A stretch of DNA of 64,000 nucleotides from Janthinobacterium sp. PAMC25594 (GTDB taxonomy: Bacteria > Pseudomonadota > Gammaproteobacteria > Burkholderiales > Burkholderiaceae_D), in assembly GCF_019443505.1 (NCBI RefSeq), contig NZ_CP080377.1:1054001-1118000 (forward strand), in the 5' to 3' direction. Of the stretch, positions 24,808 through 32,811 are shown one piece after another. Numbering within the stretch: the stretch's first letter is position 1; each line of letters opens with the position of its first letter. The notes beneath the pieces were generated by a model. The model worked only from the letters and a program-made list of their open reading frames with translations. It had not been told where the DNA came from and did not search any database. The position numbers and the translations under genes were made by a program.

Positions 24808-25521
24808 CTACACTGCCACATCCGAATCCGGACCGCTGAATCCCAGTTCCAACTGCACATCGCCAGATAGCTCGCGCTTGCTCACGTGCAGTCGTTCCCA
24901 GTCCTCCTGCGTGTCGGTTCCAGTATTGATGCGCAACGCCTGCGGCAGCACGCGCGCAGCCTGTCCTTTTTTCATCGTGCGGTAGTTTGTCGAGCCAGCT
25001 GCCGCGTTGATGGCCGCATAGGTTTGCGGATAGAAAATTCCGGTGCGCGTGAATACATGGTGCGCGACTTCCAGCAGAGGCAGCCGGTCGCGCACAGTGG
25101 TCAACTCGTCGGTGCCACCCTCATTCAGTAGATCCCCGCGAAGGAGTCGATCTATTTGCTCATCGCACCATAACGAGAAATCCATATCAAGCCAGCGCGC
25201 AAATGGCACGGCCAGCTTCGGATGTAGCCAAGTTCCGCCACCACGATCAGCGCGGGCGCGACTGGTTTCTACATGTGTGATTTCCCCATATCTACGCTTG
25301 AAGGCTTCCACGTACTCGATCGTTGCAGGTAGCCGCTGCCATTGAGCTGGCTCCTTGCCATACCGCTGCGCCGCCTCGGTGGCGTTGAACCATCCGTCGT
25401 CACGAAATGAGTAACCCTGGCCTTTGTATTCGGCTGTGATAACGGTCGTGACGCCACTGATACGCGCCGCGTGGCGCCCGGCCGCCTCAGCAAGCAGCTC
25501 TTCGGAAACGCGATCATTCAT
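24808..25521 (-). CDS. KilA-N domain protein in the immunity region
   Basis: A 237-residue protein. The KilA-N domain covers about residues 28-115 (YSFRDDGWFNATEAAQRYG, then TWLHPKLAVPFARWLD). The C-terminal part (YAAINAAAGSTNYRTMKKGQ) resembles the P63C/DNA-binding tails of such proteins. It lies on the minus strand between the cI operon and the PL promoter. Proteins of this kind often act as antirepressors or exclusion factors. It differs from the KilA-N protein at 20770-21519. Confidence 0.8.
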   Translation of the reverse strand: MNDRVSEELLAEAAGRHAARISGVTTVITAEYKGQGYSFRDDGWFNATEAAQRYGKEPAQWQRLPATIEYVEAFKRRYGEITHVETSRARADRGGGTWLHPKLAVPFARWLDMDFSLWCDEQIDRLLRGDLLNEGGTDELTTVRDRLPLLEVAHHVFTRTGIFYPQTYAAINAAAGSTNYRTMKKGQAARVLPQALRINTGTDTQEDWERLHVSKRELSGDVQLELGFSGPDSDVAV

Positions 25522-26103
25522 GTGATTCTCCAGTTGATTTTATTGAGAGCCGGGAGATTGAGAGTAACACGGCCACCAGCCATGCCTGCTACTGCGCGCG
25601 GCATCGCCCGGCGATTTTTTGCGCCAGCGGGGCCGATTTATTTTTAACTATGTGTTCTGCTGTAAAGGGTACTCAAAAAACATTATCTTGCTCTTGAAGT
25701 AAGCTTTTGATCTTGCTTTTCCAAGTTCTAAAGCTACTGTTTTGAAGTCTATGCCCTTGGAGGCTCGGTTCCTGAGCAGCACTCTCCCAGTAGCCAAGCG
25801 ATAAAGCCCAGCTCCGTGAGAACGCTGAATGCCCCTCTTCGACTTCGGGCACTGCGCATAGGGGAGCCTTTGAGCGTTTCCGGCCCCCGACTCGACTCTC
25901 CCCACTATCACCCATCGTCGCCGCCCGTCGTCCTTCTTGCGGCACTTCCACTACGCCCGTTTCGCGTTAATGCCCTGGGTACTGCGTAGCGTTCGCCGGC
26001 TCCATCTATCTGGACTTGCGCTGCCTGGCGTGATTTTGTCCGGGCTTCCGGTCGCCCGAATCCCTGGCGACGAAAACATTTTACATGAAAAGAGAAAAAT
26101 AAA
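25522..26103. other. 582 bases without a firm gene, upstream of PL
   Basis: The region lies between the KilA-N gene and the leftward-type operator. Overlapping short frames on the minus strand (25648-25951) lack ribosome sites. The part from about 25750 to 25900 contains inverted CCCCT/AGGGG and other GC-rich arms and may fold as RNA. Nothing is recognisable. Confidence 0.4.
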
Positions 26104-26144
26104 AGCAATTTGCTCTTGCTATGCTAAAAGCAAATTGCTATAGT
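26104..26144 (+). promoter_or_regulatory. Operator OL and PL-type promoter of the plus-strand operon
   Basis: Two perfect copies of the immunity palindrome, AGCAATTTGCT at 26104-26114 and AGCAAATTGCT at 26129-26139, have centres 25 bases apart. A promoter TTGCTA (26116-26121), 17-base spacer, TATAGT (26139-26144) is interleaved with them. This is the same architecture as PR, so the CI-type repressor should shut this operon off. Confidence 0.78.
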
Positions 26145-26177
26145 TCACTCCATCGAAAGCAAACACAGGAGTACGAC

Positions 26178-26267
26178 ATGTCCCCAGCAGAGCTCGCAGC
26201 ACTCGAAGCGGTCCTCGTCGCCCACGGCGAAGTGATCCCGGCAATCGCAATCCCAGCGCACGGCTGA
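26178..26267 (+). CDS. Tiny leader ORF of the PL operon (29 residues)
   Basis: An AGGAG ribosome site sits five bases before the ATG. The product begins MSPAELAALEAVLVAHGEVI and ends in PAIAIPAHG. It is the first ORF after the PL promoter and lies six bases before the next gene. It may be a regulatory leader peptide or a real micro-protein. Confidence 0.4.
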   Translation: MSPAELAALEAVLVAHGEVIPAIAIPAHG

Positions 26268-26272
26268 TCGTC

Positions 26273-26647
26273 ATGAGTGCCCGCGACCACGACGCCGCCG
26301 AGCTGCGCGAAGAAATGATCACTAGCCTGGCAGCCGAGAAAAATGCAGTCGCACGTACCGTCTTGCTGACAGGCGGCGCCGGCGCCAGCGGGATCGCCAA
26401 CATGCTGCTCGAACGGCTGGCAGCACCTGGCGCCGTGAATGTGCTGGCGCGCACCGCCTTGGCATGCGATGCGGCCACCGCAGGCAACGCGTTCCGGGAA
26501 TTTGTCGCCGGCACGATTTATTCGGACGCGCTGGCGGCAGCCACCAGAGAAGTCGATGGTGCCGCGCAGCTGGCGCGTGACGATCCGGCGAACTGCCAGG
26601 CCAAGACCCGCGCGCAGGCCGTGGGCCTGGAGAAGTTACAGATTTAG
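26273..26647 (+). CDS. Ala-rich helical early protein, function unknown
   Basis: A 124-residue ORF, second in the PL operon. It is almost entirely helical and rich in Ala, Glu and Arg (REEMITSLAAEKNAVARTVL, then GNAFREFVAGTIYSDALAAA). It has no Arg-rich N-terminus, so it is not an obvious lambda N analogue although it occupies a comparable place. Codon use fits the phage. No family recognised. Confidence 0.55.
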   Translation: MSARDHDAAELREEMITSLAAEKNAVARTVLLTGGAGASGIANMLLERLAAPGAVNVLARTALACDAATAGNAFREFVAGTIYSDALAAATREVDGAAQLARDDPANCQAKTRAQAVGLEKLQI

Positions 26648-26792
26648 CGGTCGCCCGCGCCGTAGTTCAAGGCGGGACAGGAATGGCAGCCCGATTAACT
26701 GCCCGATGGCACAGAGTGGCCCGATTGATCTTCGTGAGGATCAGGCGTCCGGGGAAGCCCGGCGCCACAACCAACCTTGAAGGAAATACAGC

Positions 26793-26972
26793 ATGTCGAA
26801 TTTCAAAAAAGACCAGAAAGTGAATGTGAAGGGCACGAAGACCGACCCGGCAGCTCGCCATGGCAAGTTCGTGCAGACGCACCCAGGCGCTCGCGGCGAC
26901 TTCCTGGAAGTGCTGCTGGACGGCTCGACGCAAAGCCAGCGTTTCCGCCCTTCGCAGGTGACGGCAGCCTAA
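26793..26972 (+). CDS. Small basic early protein (59 residues), function unknown
   Basis: An AAGGAA ribosome site precedes the ATG. The product starts MSNFKKDQKVNVKGTKTDPA and continues with HGKFVQTHPGARGDFLEV. It is beta-rich and KOW/SH3-like in pattern (KVNVKG...GKFVQ...FLEVLLDG). Small early proteins of this type sometimes bind nucleic acid or host enzymes; nothing specific can be said. Confidence 0.5.
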   Translation: MSNFKKDQKVNVKGTKTDPAARHGKFVQTHPGARGDFLEVLLDGSTQSQRFRPSQVTAA

Positions 26973-27184
26973 TTTCACCCCGGCCAGTCGCCCTGGCCCG
27001 TTTCGCCGGCGTAACCGGCGGCCAATAAGAGAGGCGTTTGCACTATGCAAGCGGGGCCGAGCCAAAAGCAAATCCCGCCGTCTGACCAAATTCCTCTCTT
27101 GTTGGCGACCCACCAGCCGCAGGAATCACACGCCCGACGGATTGACCGGGTCGTCAACAGCCAATTAACCAGAGGAGCAGAACA

Positions 27185-27499
27185 ATGAATTGCGACTGCG
27201 TCAAAAGAATCGAGACAAACCTGGCCAGCTCGCCATTCATCGTGGCCAAGGCTGGCAGCGATATCAAGGTCGAGTGCCAAGCCACCGGCTTTGCCATGAC
27301 GGATGACATGGGCCTGCGCAGCACGATCAACATCCCGTTCCGCATCCGTGGCACGGGCAAGGGCTTTACCAACGCCAAGGGCAAGGAAATGCCGTGCGTC
27401 GCCAGCCACTGCCCGTTTTGCGGCCGCACGACTGGCCGCTACGTGGTCGGCGAAGACGCTGGCATCGCCGCCGCAGCGCATGTCGTGGGTGTTGTATGA
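27185..27499 (+). CDS. Cys-containing early protein, function unknown
   Basis: A 104-residue ORF preceded by an AGAGGAGCAG ribosome site. It starts MNCDCVKRIE and has CPFCGRTTGRY near residue 75, so two Cys pairs could bind zinc. The middle (IVAKAGSDIKVECQATGFAM) is beta-rich. Its stop overlaps the start of the next gene. Confidence 0.6.
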   Translation: MNCDCVKRIETNLASSPFIVAKAGSDIKVECQATGFAMTDDMGLRSTINIPFRIRGTGKGFTNAKGKEMPCVASHCPFCGRTTGRYVVGEDAGIAAAAHVVGVV

Positions 27500-27744
27500 G
27501 CGAGCACCGAGAAGCACTTGAAAAGGTTCTGCAGCTCTGCGCGGGCAGCACCACCTACACGAACCGAATCCAGCAGATTCATGACGTCGCAATGCGCGGC
27601 CTGGGCATGACGCTGAATCAACGCGCAACGCGGCACAACCGCATCGCACAGAAAAGCAAGGACACCCGTGCCGTGTTACGCGTGGCCGGCTGGCGCGCAG
27701 CACAGGAAAAATTCGCAGAACTTAGCAAGGGAGAGCAGCAGTGA
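27496..27744 (+). CDS. Small helical early protein, function unknown
   Basis: An 82-residue ORF whose ATG overlaps the preceding TGA. It is helical and basic (ALEKVLQLCAGSTTYTNRIQ, then RATRHNRIAQKSKDTRAVLR). Coupling to both neighbours supports it as a real gene. No known family. Confidence 0.55.
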   Translation: MSEHREALEKVLQLCAGSTTYTNRIQQIHDVAMRGLGMTLNQRATRHNRIAQKSKDTRAVLRVAGWRAAQEKFAELSKGEQQ

Positions 27745-27872
27745 GCTACATCATCACCATCCGCACCGCCGAAGGAATGCACAGCTATCCCGCCATTGGC
27801 GACCTGGGCGCCCTGCAGGACGCTGCTTACGACAATGGCGCCCTTGGCGTGACTGCAATGGTGCGCCCATGA
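27741..27872 (+). CDS. Very small early protein (43 residues)
   Basis: A GTG start overlaps the preceding TGA (GTGA), with GGGAGAG upstream. The product, VSYIITIRTAEGMHSYPAIG followed by DLGALQDAAYDNGALGVTAM, has a beta-alpha-beta pattern and is a plausible compact domain. Function unknown. Confidence 0.55.
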   Translation: MSYIITIRTAEGMHSYPAIGDLGALQDAAYDNGALGVTAMVRP

Positions 27873-28114
27873 TCGCCCTCTTCCACCGCCTGATGGCCGC
27901 CCACCGTCACTACCAGGCGCAGCACCAGCACCACATGAACAAGATGCGTCTGGCCGGCGTGCGCCGCGAGTTGGCCGGACTTGAGGAAATGCGCAAGGAA
28001 CTGATCACCGCGCAGATCGAAGCGCTGATCGACCTGGACGCATCCGCCGCGCGCGTGCAGCGCCTGGGCCGCGCCCACCGGGAGGCGCAGTGGACGTCGG
28101 CAGCCAAGCCGTGA
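27869..28114 (+). CDS. Small His-rich coiled-coil early protein
   Basis: An 81-residue ORF overlapping the previous stop (ATGA). A His/Gln-rich N-terminal helix (AHRHYQAQHQHHMNKMRLAG) leads to a Leu/Glu coiled coil. It overlaps the start of the next small ORF. No family recognised. Confidence 0.55.
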   Translation: MIALFHRLMAAHRHYQAQHQHHMNKMRLAGVRRELAGLEEMRKELITAQIEALIDLDASAARVQRLGRAHREAQWTSAAKP

Positions 28115-28230
28115 TTGACGTGGCCAGCCAGGCCCTGCGCAACTGGCATGCCGGCCACGCCATCGTCTACGCCGTCCGCCTGGCGCTGTTGAAGGCAGAA
28201 ATCATAAAACTAACAAGGAAAAAGTCATGA
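28090..28230 (+). CDS. Very small early protein (46 residues)
   Basis: A GTG start at 28090 follows GGAGG; the stop overlaps the ATG of the recombination gene (ATGA). The product begins VDVGSQAVIDVASQALRNWH and has a hydrophobic middle (AIVYAVRLALLKAEI) that could be an amphipathic or membrane-binding helix. Confidence 0.5.
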   Translation: MDVGSQAVIDVASQALRNWHAGHAIVYAVRLALLKAEIIKLTRKKS

Positions 28231-29240
28231 ACGAAGTAATCGAAATGCCACGTCGCGAAAGCGCCGGCCTGGTTGCTGCCGAAGTGCACCGCTACTCGCT
28301 CGCCGAGATTCGCGAGCGCGTCAACCTGGTACAGGAGGTGATGCGCGGGATCATGAAGCTCAACACCCACTACGGGACCATCCCTGGAACGCCGAAGCCG
28401 ACGCTGTACAAGCCGGGCGCCGAAGTGCTGTGTGTGACTTTCCGCATCGCCCCGATCTATCGCATCCTCGATCTCAGCACCGATTTGGTTGCCCGCTTCC
28501 GCGTTACTTGCGTCGGCCAGCACCAGGTATCCGACATCATGTTGGGCGAAGGCGTCGGTGAATGCTCTTCCGCCGAAGAAAAATATAAGTGGCGCGCATC
28601 CGTGTGCGCCGAGGAATTCGATTTGACGCCAGAAACGATGCGCCGTCTGAAATTTGCGAAGTACAACGGCAGTGTCCAGAAGAAAGTTCAAGTACGTACC
28701 GAGGCGGCCGATCTGTCAAATACGGTCCTGAAAATGGCATGCAAGCGCGCCATGATCGCCATGACCTTAAACGTCACAGCAGCATCCGACATTTTCACGC
28801 AGGACATCGAAGACTTGCCGGAAGAATTGCGCGTCCAGGACGCCGGCGACCCAGCAATGTCACCTTTGGCGCTTGAGTGGGTGGCCAAGGCCAACGCTGC
28901 GCCAACCGCTGATGACCTGGCAGCTGTATGGAAGGCTGGCGTCAAGGCGATCAACGAGGCCAAGGATGCGGTTGCATCGAACGCCTTCAAGGCGGCTGTA
29001 ACGGAACGCGGAACGGCACTGACTGCCGCGCAGCCTGCGCCCAAAGCAGAGAAGCCAGAACCACAACCGCTGTCCACTGCTGCGGCCGAAATACTCGCCG
29101 ACATGGAAGTGCTCGCCGACGACGGTGCCGAGGTCTTCGCTGCAAGCTGGGCCAGCCTGTCGAAAACCACGCAGAACATGCTCGCCGCTCACTACGACGG
29201 CCTGATGGCGCGCGCTCAGAAAGCAGGAGGGGCAGCATGA
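28227..29240 (+). CDS. Probable phage recombination (single-strand annealing) protein
   Basis: A 337-residue protein. Residues about 25-200 form the conserved part (MKLNTHYGTIPGTPKPTLYK, then ECSSAEEKYKWR, then ADLSNTVLKMACKRAMIAMT), a pattern I know from phage proteins encoded beside YqaJ exonucleases. The C-terminal 130 residues are Ala-rich and probably a tail. By synteny it is the exonuclease partner, like lambda Bet. The annealing activity is inferred; I cannot place it in RecT, Erf or Sak with certainty. Confidence 0.6.
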   Translation: MNEVIEMPRRESAGLVAAEVHRYSLAEIRERVNLVQEVMRGIMKLNTHYGTIPGTPKPTLYKPGAEVLCVTFRIAPIYRILDLSTDLVARFRVTCVGQHQVSDIMLGEGVGECSSAEEKYKWRASVCAEEFDLTPETMRRLKFAKYNGSVQKKVQVRTEAADLSNTVLKMACKRAMIAMTLNVTAASDIFTQDIEDLPEELRVQDAGDPAMSPLALEWVAKANAAPTADDLAAVWKAGVKAINEAKDAVASNAFKAAVTERGTALTAAQPAPKAEKPEPQPLSTAAAEILADMEVLADDGAEVFAASWASLSKTTQNMLAAHYDGLMARAQKAGGAA

Positions 29241-29893
29241 GATTCATTACCTGCGCCCAAGGCACGCCGGAATGGCACCAGGCCCGCGCCGGCGTCGTAA
29301 CAGCCTCTTGCTTCGTCGATGCAGTGTCCACCCTGTCGCGCACTTCTGGCAAGCGCAAGGCCGGCGATCCTTCCATCGCCTCGGACAAATACGCCGCAGA
29401 CCTGGCCATCGAGCGCATCAGCGGCAAGCCGTACGGTGCACCAGTCAAGGCCTGGGTGCTGGACCGCGGTCACGAAATGGAGCGCCTGGCACGCATGGCG
29501 TACGAGGCGCGCACCGAATCCATGGTGACCGAGGCGGGCCTCGTGCTGACGGACGACGGCTTGTTCGGCTATTCGACGGACGGGTTTGTGGGTAATGAAG
29601 GCCTGATCGAGATCAAGGCGCCAATCGACAGCGTGAAGATCGTCGAGATCCTGGAGACAGGCGACCTGACCGAATACATGCACCAAATGCAGGGCGGCAT
29701 GTGGATCACGGCTCGCAAGTGGTGCGATTTCATCATGTACGTGCCCGACTTGGCCAACGCTGGTAGCGACCTGTACATCAAGCGCGTGATGCGCGACGAC
29801 AACTTTATTGACGCAATGGTGCTGGACCTGGCCGCTTTCGCGCGCCGCGTATCGGATCGCGAAATTCTTTTCAAACTCAAGGAGGCAGCATGA
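29237..29893 (+). CDS. YqaJ/lambda-type 5'-3' exonuclease
   Basis: A 218-residue protein with ATG at 29237 overlapping the previous stop. It shows the lambda exonuclease pattern: EWHQARAGVVTAS near residue 12, then DGFVG and LIEIKAP (Asp and Glu-x-Lys of the PD-(D/E)xK site) in the middle, and YMHQMQGGMWIT. It degrades the 5' strand of double-strand ends, leaving a 3' tail for the annealing partner. Size and motifs are complete. Confidence 0.88.
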   Translation: MRFITCAQGTPEWHQARAGVVTASCFVDAVSTLSRTSGKRKAGDPSIASDKYAADLAIERISGKPYGAPVKAWVLDRGHEMERLARMAYEARTESMVTEAGLVLTDDGLFGYSTDGFVGNEGLIEIKAPIDSVKIVEILETGDLTEYMHQMQGGMWITARKWCDFIMYVPDLANAGSDLYIKRVMRDDNFIDAMVLDLAAFARRVSDREILFKLKEAA

Positions 29894-31161
29894 TCACCGA
29901 AACCACCCAGGCCACGCCGGCTACCGCCGCCCTCACCCTACCGCAGCGCGCTGCCGTCGCGCTGGGCGCCGTGGACTATGAGGCAAAAATCAAGGAACAG
30001 GTTGCCGCCTCGACCGATATTACCGCCGTCATCGATCCCGCCGGCCGCGAGCAGGCGCACCGCATCGGCATGAACCTGCTGAAACTGCGCACCGGCATCA
30101 AGGCCGTCGGCGAGGCCGCACGCAAAGACGCGACAGACTTCAGCAAGGCGGTGATTGCAAAGGAAAAAGACCTGATTGCGCTGATCACGCCAGAAGAAAA
30201 TCGCGTGTTCGAGCTGCGCGACGCCTACGACACCAAGGTCGAGGCCGAAAAGCAAGCTGCGATTGCGAAGGAGCGCGAACGCATTACTGCGATTCAGGCT
30301 GATATTGCGGCAATCCATGATACGCCGCTGGAATTGGTGGGCAAGTCCGCTGCCGATATTCAGGTGGCCGCAGCAACTGTGGCTGCCATCGTCGTGGACA
30401 AGGCACGCTTTGCCGAATTCGAGAAGGACGCTGCCAAGGTCGTTGCCGAAGTGAGCGCCAAGCTGGCCAGCCTGCATGCCGCAGCAGTGGCGAACGAAGA
30501 AGAAGCCACCCGCATTGCCGCCGAGCGCGCTGAGCTGGCGCAACTGCGCGAAGCGGCTGCCGAGGCCCGGCGTATCGCCCAGGTGGAAGCTGACCGCATC
30601 GCTGCCGAACGCCAGGCTGAAGACGACCGCCGGGCGGCGCTGGCCGCCGAGCAGGAAGCGGAGGCGCTGCGCCAACGCGAATCCCATGCCGCTGAATTGA
30701 AAAAGCAGGCAGACGCCCAAGCAGAGCAGAACCGGCTGGAGCAAGCGGAAATCGCACGCCAGCGCCAGGAACTGCTGGATATGCAGGCTGCTGCAGCCGA
30801 AGCCACACGACTGGCTCAGGTCGAAGCCGACCGCCTGGCCAATGATGCTGCGCAATCCGAGCAGGCCGCACAGCTCGCCGTGGCGCGCGCCGCCGAGCAA
30901 GCCGCCCAGGTTGCCGCGCCTGCGCCCTCCGCTCCTATCGGCATCCGCCGCGCGCCCGCCGCCATCGCGCCGGCCGCGAGCCGCCCAGCGCCAGCACCTG
31001 ACCTGCTCGACGCCGCTGCCGATGACCTCTACCCATCCGACAGCGACATCCTCGATGTGATGTTCGAGCAGTTCGGCCTGACGGCAGCCGAGGCCATCGA
31101 ACGCCTGGCCAAGTTCGACTTTGCCGCTGAGTACGCTGCCCTGATCACCAAAGCAGCATAA
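29890..31161 (+). CDS. Long coiled-coil early protein, function unknown
   Basis: A 423-residue protein with start overlapping the exonuclease stop. The N-terminal 100 residues look globular (AGREQAHRIGMNLLKLRTGI); residues about 110-340 are continuous Ala/Glu/Gln/Arg coiled coil with repeated VEADRLA/VEADRIA segments; then a Pro/Ala linker and a C-terminal helical domain. It might organise DNA ends or inhibit a host nuclease, as Gam does next to Exo and Bet, but there is no sequence evidence for Gam. Confidence 0.65.
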   Translation: MITETTQATPATAALTLPQRAAVALGAVDYEAKIKEQVAASTDITAVIDPAGREQAHRIGMNLLKLRTGIKAVGEAARKDATDFSKAVIAKEKDLIALITPEENRVFELRDAYDTKVEAEKQAAIAKERERITAIQADIAAIHDTPLELVGKSAADIQVAAATVAAIVVDKARFAEFEKDAAKVVAEVSAKLASLHAAAVANEEEATRIAAERAELAQLREAAAEARRIAQVEADRIAAERQAEDDRRAALAAEQEAEALRQRESHAAELKKQADAQAEQNRLEQAEIARQRQELLDMQAAAAEATRLAQVEADRLANDAAQSEQAAQLAVARAAEQAAQVAAPAPSAPIGIRRAPAAIAPAASRPAPAPDLLDAAADDLYPSDSDILDVMFEQFGLTAAEAIERLAKFDFAAEYAALITKAA

Positions 31162-31192
31162 ACACCACCTCGCCCACCACCAGGAGAAACCA

Positions 31193-31903
31193 ATGAATAC
31201 AGCAGCCGCAGCACCACAAATCACCCTGCAAGCCATCCAATCCTCGAAGATTGCCGCCATCGGCCACTGCCCCGCGACCGAAACCCTGGCCGTGCAGTTC
31301 TTCCGCAAGGGCGCGCCAGCGGACGTGTACCACTACGCCAACGTCAAGGCCACCGAATACGCGGCCTTTGCCAGCGCCGAGTCCATCGGCAAGCACTTTT
31401 ACGCGCACATCAAGCCGCATGCCGACAAGCACCCATACACGAACATGGGCACGCCGGCCGTCGAGCTGGCGCCGGTCAAGCTGAGCAAGGAACTGCTGGC
31501 CGGCCTGCTGACGGGCCGCGAATACGGTAAGGAAATGGCCAAGGAAGAAGAGCAGCAGGCCGCTGCTGCCGGCCTGATCGTGATTTTCGGCGCCAGCGAC
31601 GACCTGATCGAATTTCGTGGCTTCGTGCACGACGAGCGCGGCGCGCCGACCATCGCACTGCTCGACGCCAAGGGCTTGCTGCCATTCCGCGAGGATATCC
31701 AGCACGACGACGATGCACTCAAGGACTATTTCGCCCGGGCGCCGCAGGTGCGCGCCGTGGATGCCCTGTGGGCCAAGGAAGACGGCTACAGCTGGACCTA
31801 CCGCACTGACGTGCCGCACGCCACGTTCGAAATCGTGGAGGACGGCGAACCGTACTGCCGCGGCATCGTGATCGACGTGGCTGACTTGGGCGGTGCAGCA
31901 TGA
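31193..31903 (+). CDS. KTSC-domain phage protein
   Basis: A 236-residue protein with AGGAG before the ATG. Residues 15-80 fit a KTSC domain (IQSSKIAAIGHCPATETLAV, then YHYANV, then SIGKHFYAHIKP). KTSC domains are short DNA- or RNA-end-associated modules in many phage and nuclease proteins. The C-terminal part (LIVIFGASDDLIEFRGFVHD, then FEIVEDGEPYCRGIVI) is a widespread phage module often found alone. The two together form a fusion. Function unknown. Confidence 0.65.
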   Translation: MNTAAAAPQITLQAIQSSKIAAIGHCPATETLAVQFFRKGAPADVYHYANVKATEYAAFASAESIGKHFYAHIKPHADKHPYTNMGTPAVELAPVKLSKELLAGLLTGREYGKEMAKEEEQQAAAAGLIVIFGASDDLIEFRGFVHDERGAPTIALLDAKGLLPFREDIQHDDDALKDYFARAPQVRAVDALWAKEDGYSWTYRTDVPHATFEIVEDGEPYCRGIVIDVADLGGAA

Positions 31904-32148
31904 CCACCCGCGCCGAGCGTCAGGCACAGGCTACCGCAAAGCTCCAGGCCGCATGCGACAAGTTCAACGCTGCGCACCAGGTCGGCGCCGCCGTCAGCGT
32001 CAAGCTGGATGGTGGCGAGGTCCGCGAGACGGTCACGACCAGCGAGGCGCAGATCATGGGCGGCCACAGCGCAGTCATCTGGCTCGATGGCGTTCGCGGC
32101 TGCTATGACCTGGAACGGGTGACGGCCTTAAAGGCGGAAAAAGCATGA
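31900..32148 (+). CDS. Small conserved-looking phage protein, function unknown
   Basis: An 82-residue ORF overlapping the previous stop (ATGA). A helical N-terminus (RQAQATAKLQAACDKFNAAH) is followed by a beta-rich part (VGAAVSVKLDGGEVRETVTT, then VIWLDGVRGCYDLERV) resembling small SH3-like phage proteins. Overlaps the next gene. No known function. Confidence 0.6.
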   Translation: MTTRAERQAQATAKLQAACDKFNAAHQVGAAVSVKLDGGEVRETVTTSEAQIMGGHSAVIWLDGVRGCYDLERVTALKAEKA

Positions 32149-32783
32149 GCACCTCTTGCGCTGAGGCGCAATTCCTCCTCGACGTGGCAGAGCACAAAAT
32201 GACCGTGCTGCGTGACGATGGCGGCAACGGTCGGCATGTTCGCTTCTCGCGCCCTGGCACTGGCTGCATGCACTTCGATCTGATTACCTGGCCCGGCTAC
32301 CTCTGCTACACCGGCGACATGGGCACGTATGTCTTTCAGCGGCTGACCGACATGTTTGAGTTTTTCCGTACCGACCGGGAATACAAAAAACGCAACGGCG
32401 CTAAATTGGCGGTCAACCTCCCGTACTGGGGCGAAAAGCTCCAGGCGACAGATCGCGACGGTTATCGGAAGTATTCGTCCGAGAAATTCAAGACGAATGT
32501 CATGGACTGGGTTGAACAACGGGGGCTGACCGGAAAGCGTGGGCACGGCCTGCGCGATGAGCTTCAATCCGAAGTGCTGGACCATGCAGACGATGGAGCC
32601 GACACGGCCTACCGCGCGGCAATGGACTTTGTATGGAACGGGAAGCGCGTTTTCCACGATTTTTACGAGGTAGACAGCGAGGATTACTCGCACCGCTTCC
32701 TCTGGTGCTGCTACGCGCTGGCCTGGGGCATCGAGCAATACGACGCGGTCAAGCAGTCGGCGGCCGAGGCGGTGCCAGCATGA
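32145..32783 (+). CDS. Phage protein of unknown function, found in many prophages
   Basis: A 212-residue protein starting in overlap with the previous gene. It contains GGNGRHVRFSRPGTGCMHFD, LITWPGYLCYTGDMGTYVF and FLWCCYALAWGIEQYD, a combination I recognise from hypothetical proteins of many Gram-negative prophages. It is cytoplasmic, with no signal or membrane helix. Function is not known. Confidence 0.7.
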   Translation: MSTSCAEAQFLLDVAEHKMTVLRDDGGNGRHVRFSRPGTGCMHFDLITWPGYLCYTGDMGTYVFQRLTDMFEFFRTDREYKKRNGAKLAVNLPYWGEKLQATDRDGYRKYSSEKFKTNVMDWVEQRGLTGKRGHGLRDELQSEVLDHADDGADTAYRAAMDFVWNGKRVFHDFYEVDSEDYSHRFLWCCYALAWGIEQYDAVKQSAAEAVPA

Positions 32784-32811
32784 TGGCGCGCCGCGCCGCA
32801 GGAGCGCCGCC

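Noticed and set aside
25648..25951. Minus-strand ORFs of 87 and 92 codons upstream of OL
   Set aside because: Overlapping frames without ribosome sites; treated as an unexplained region.
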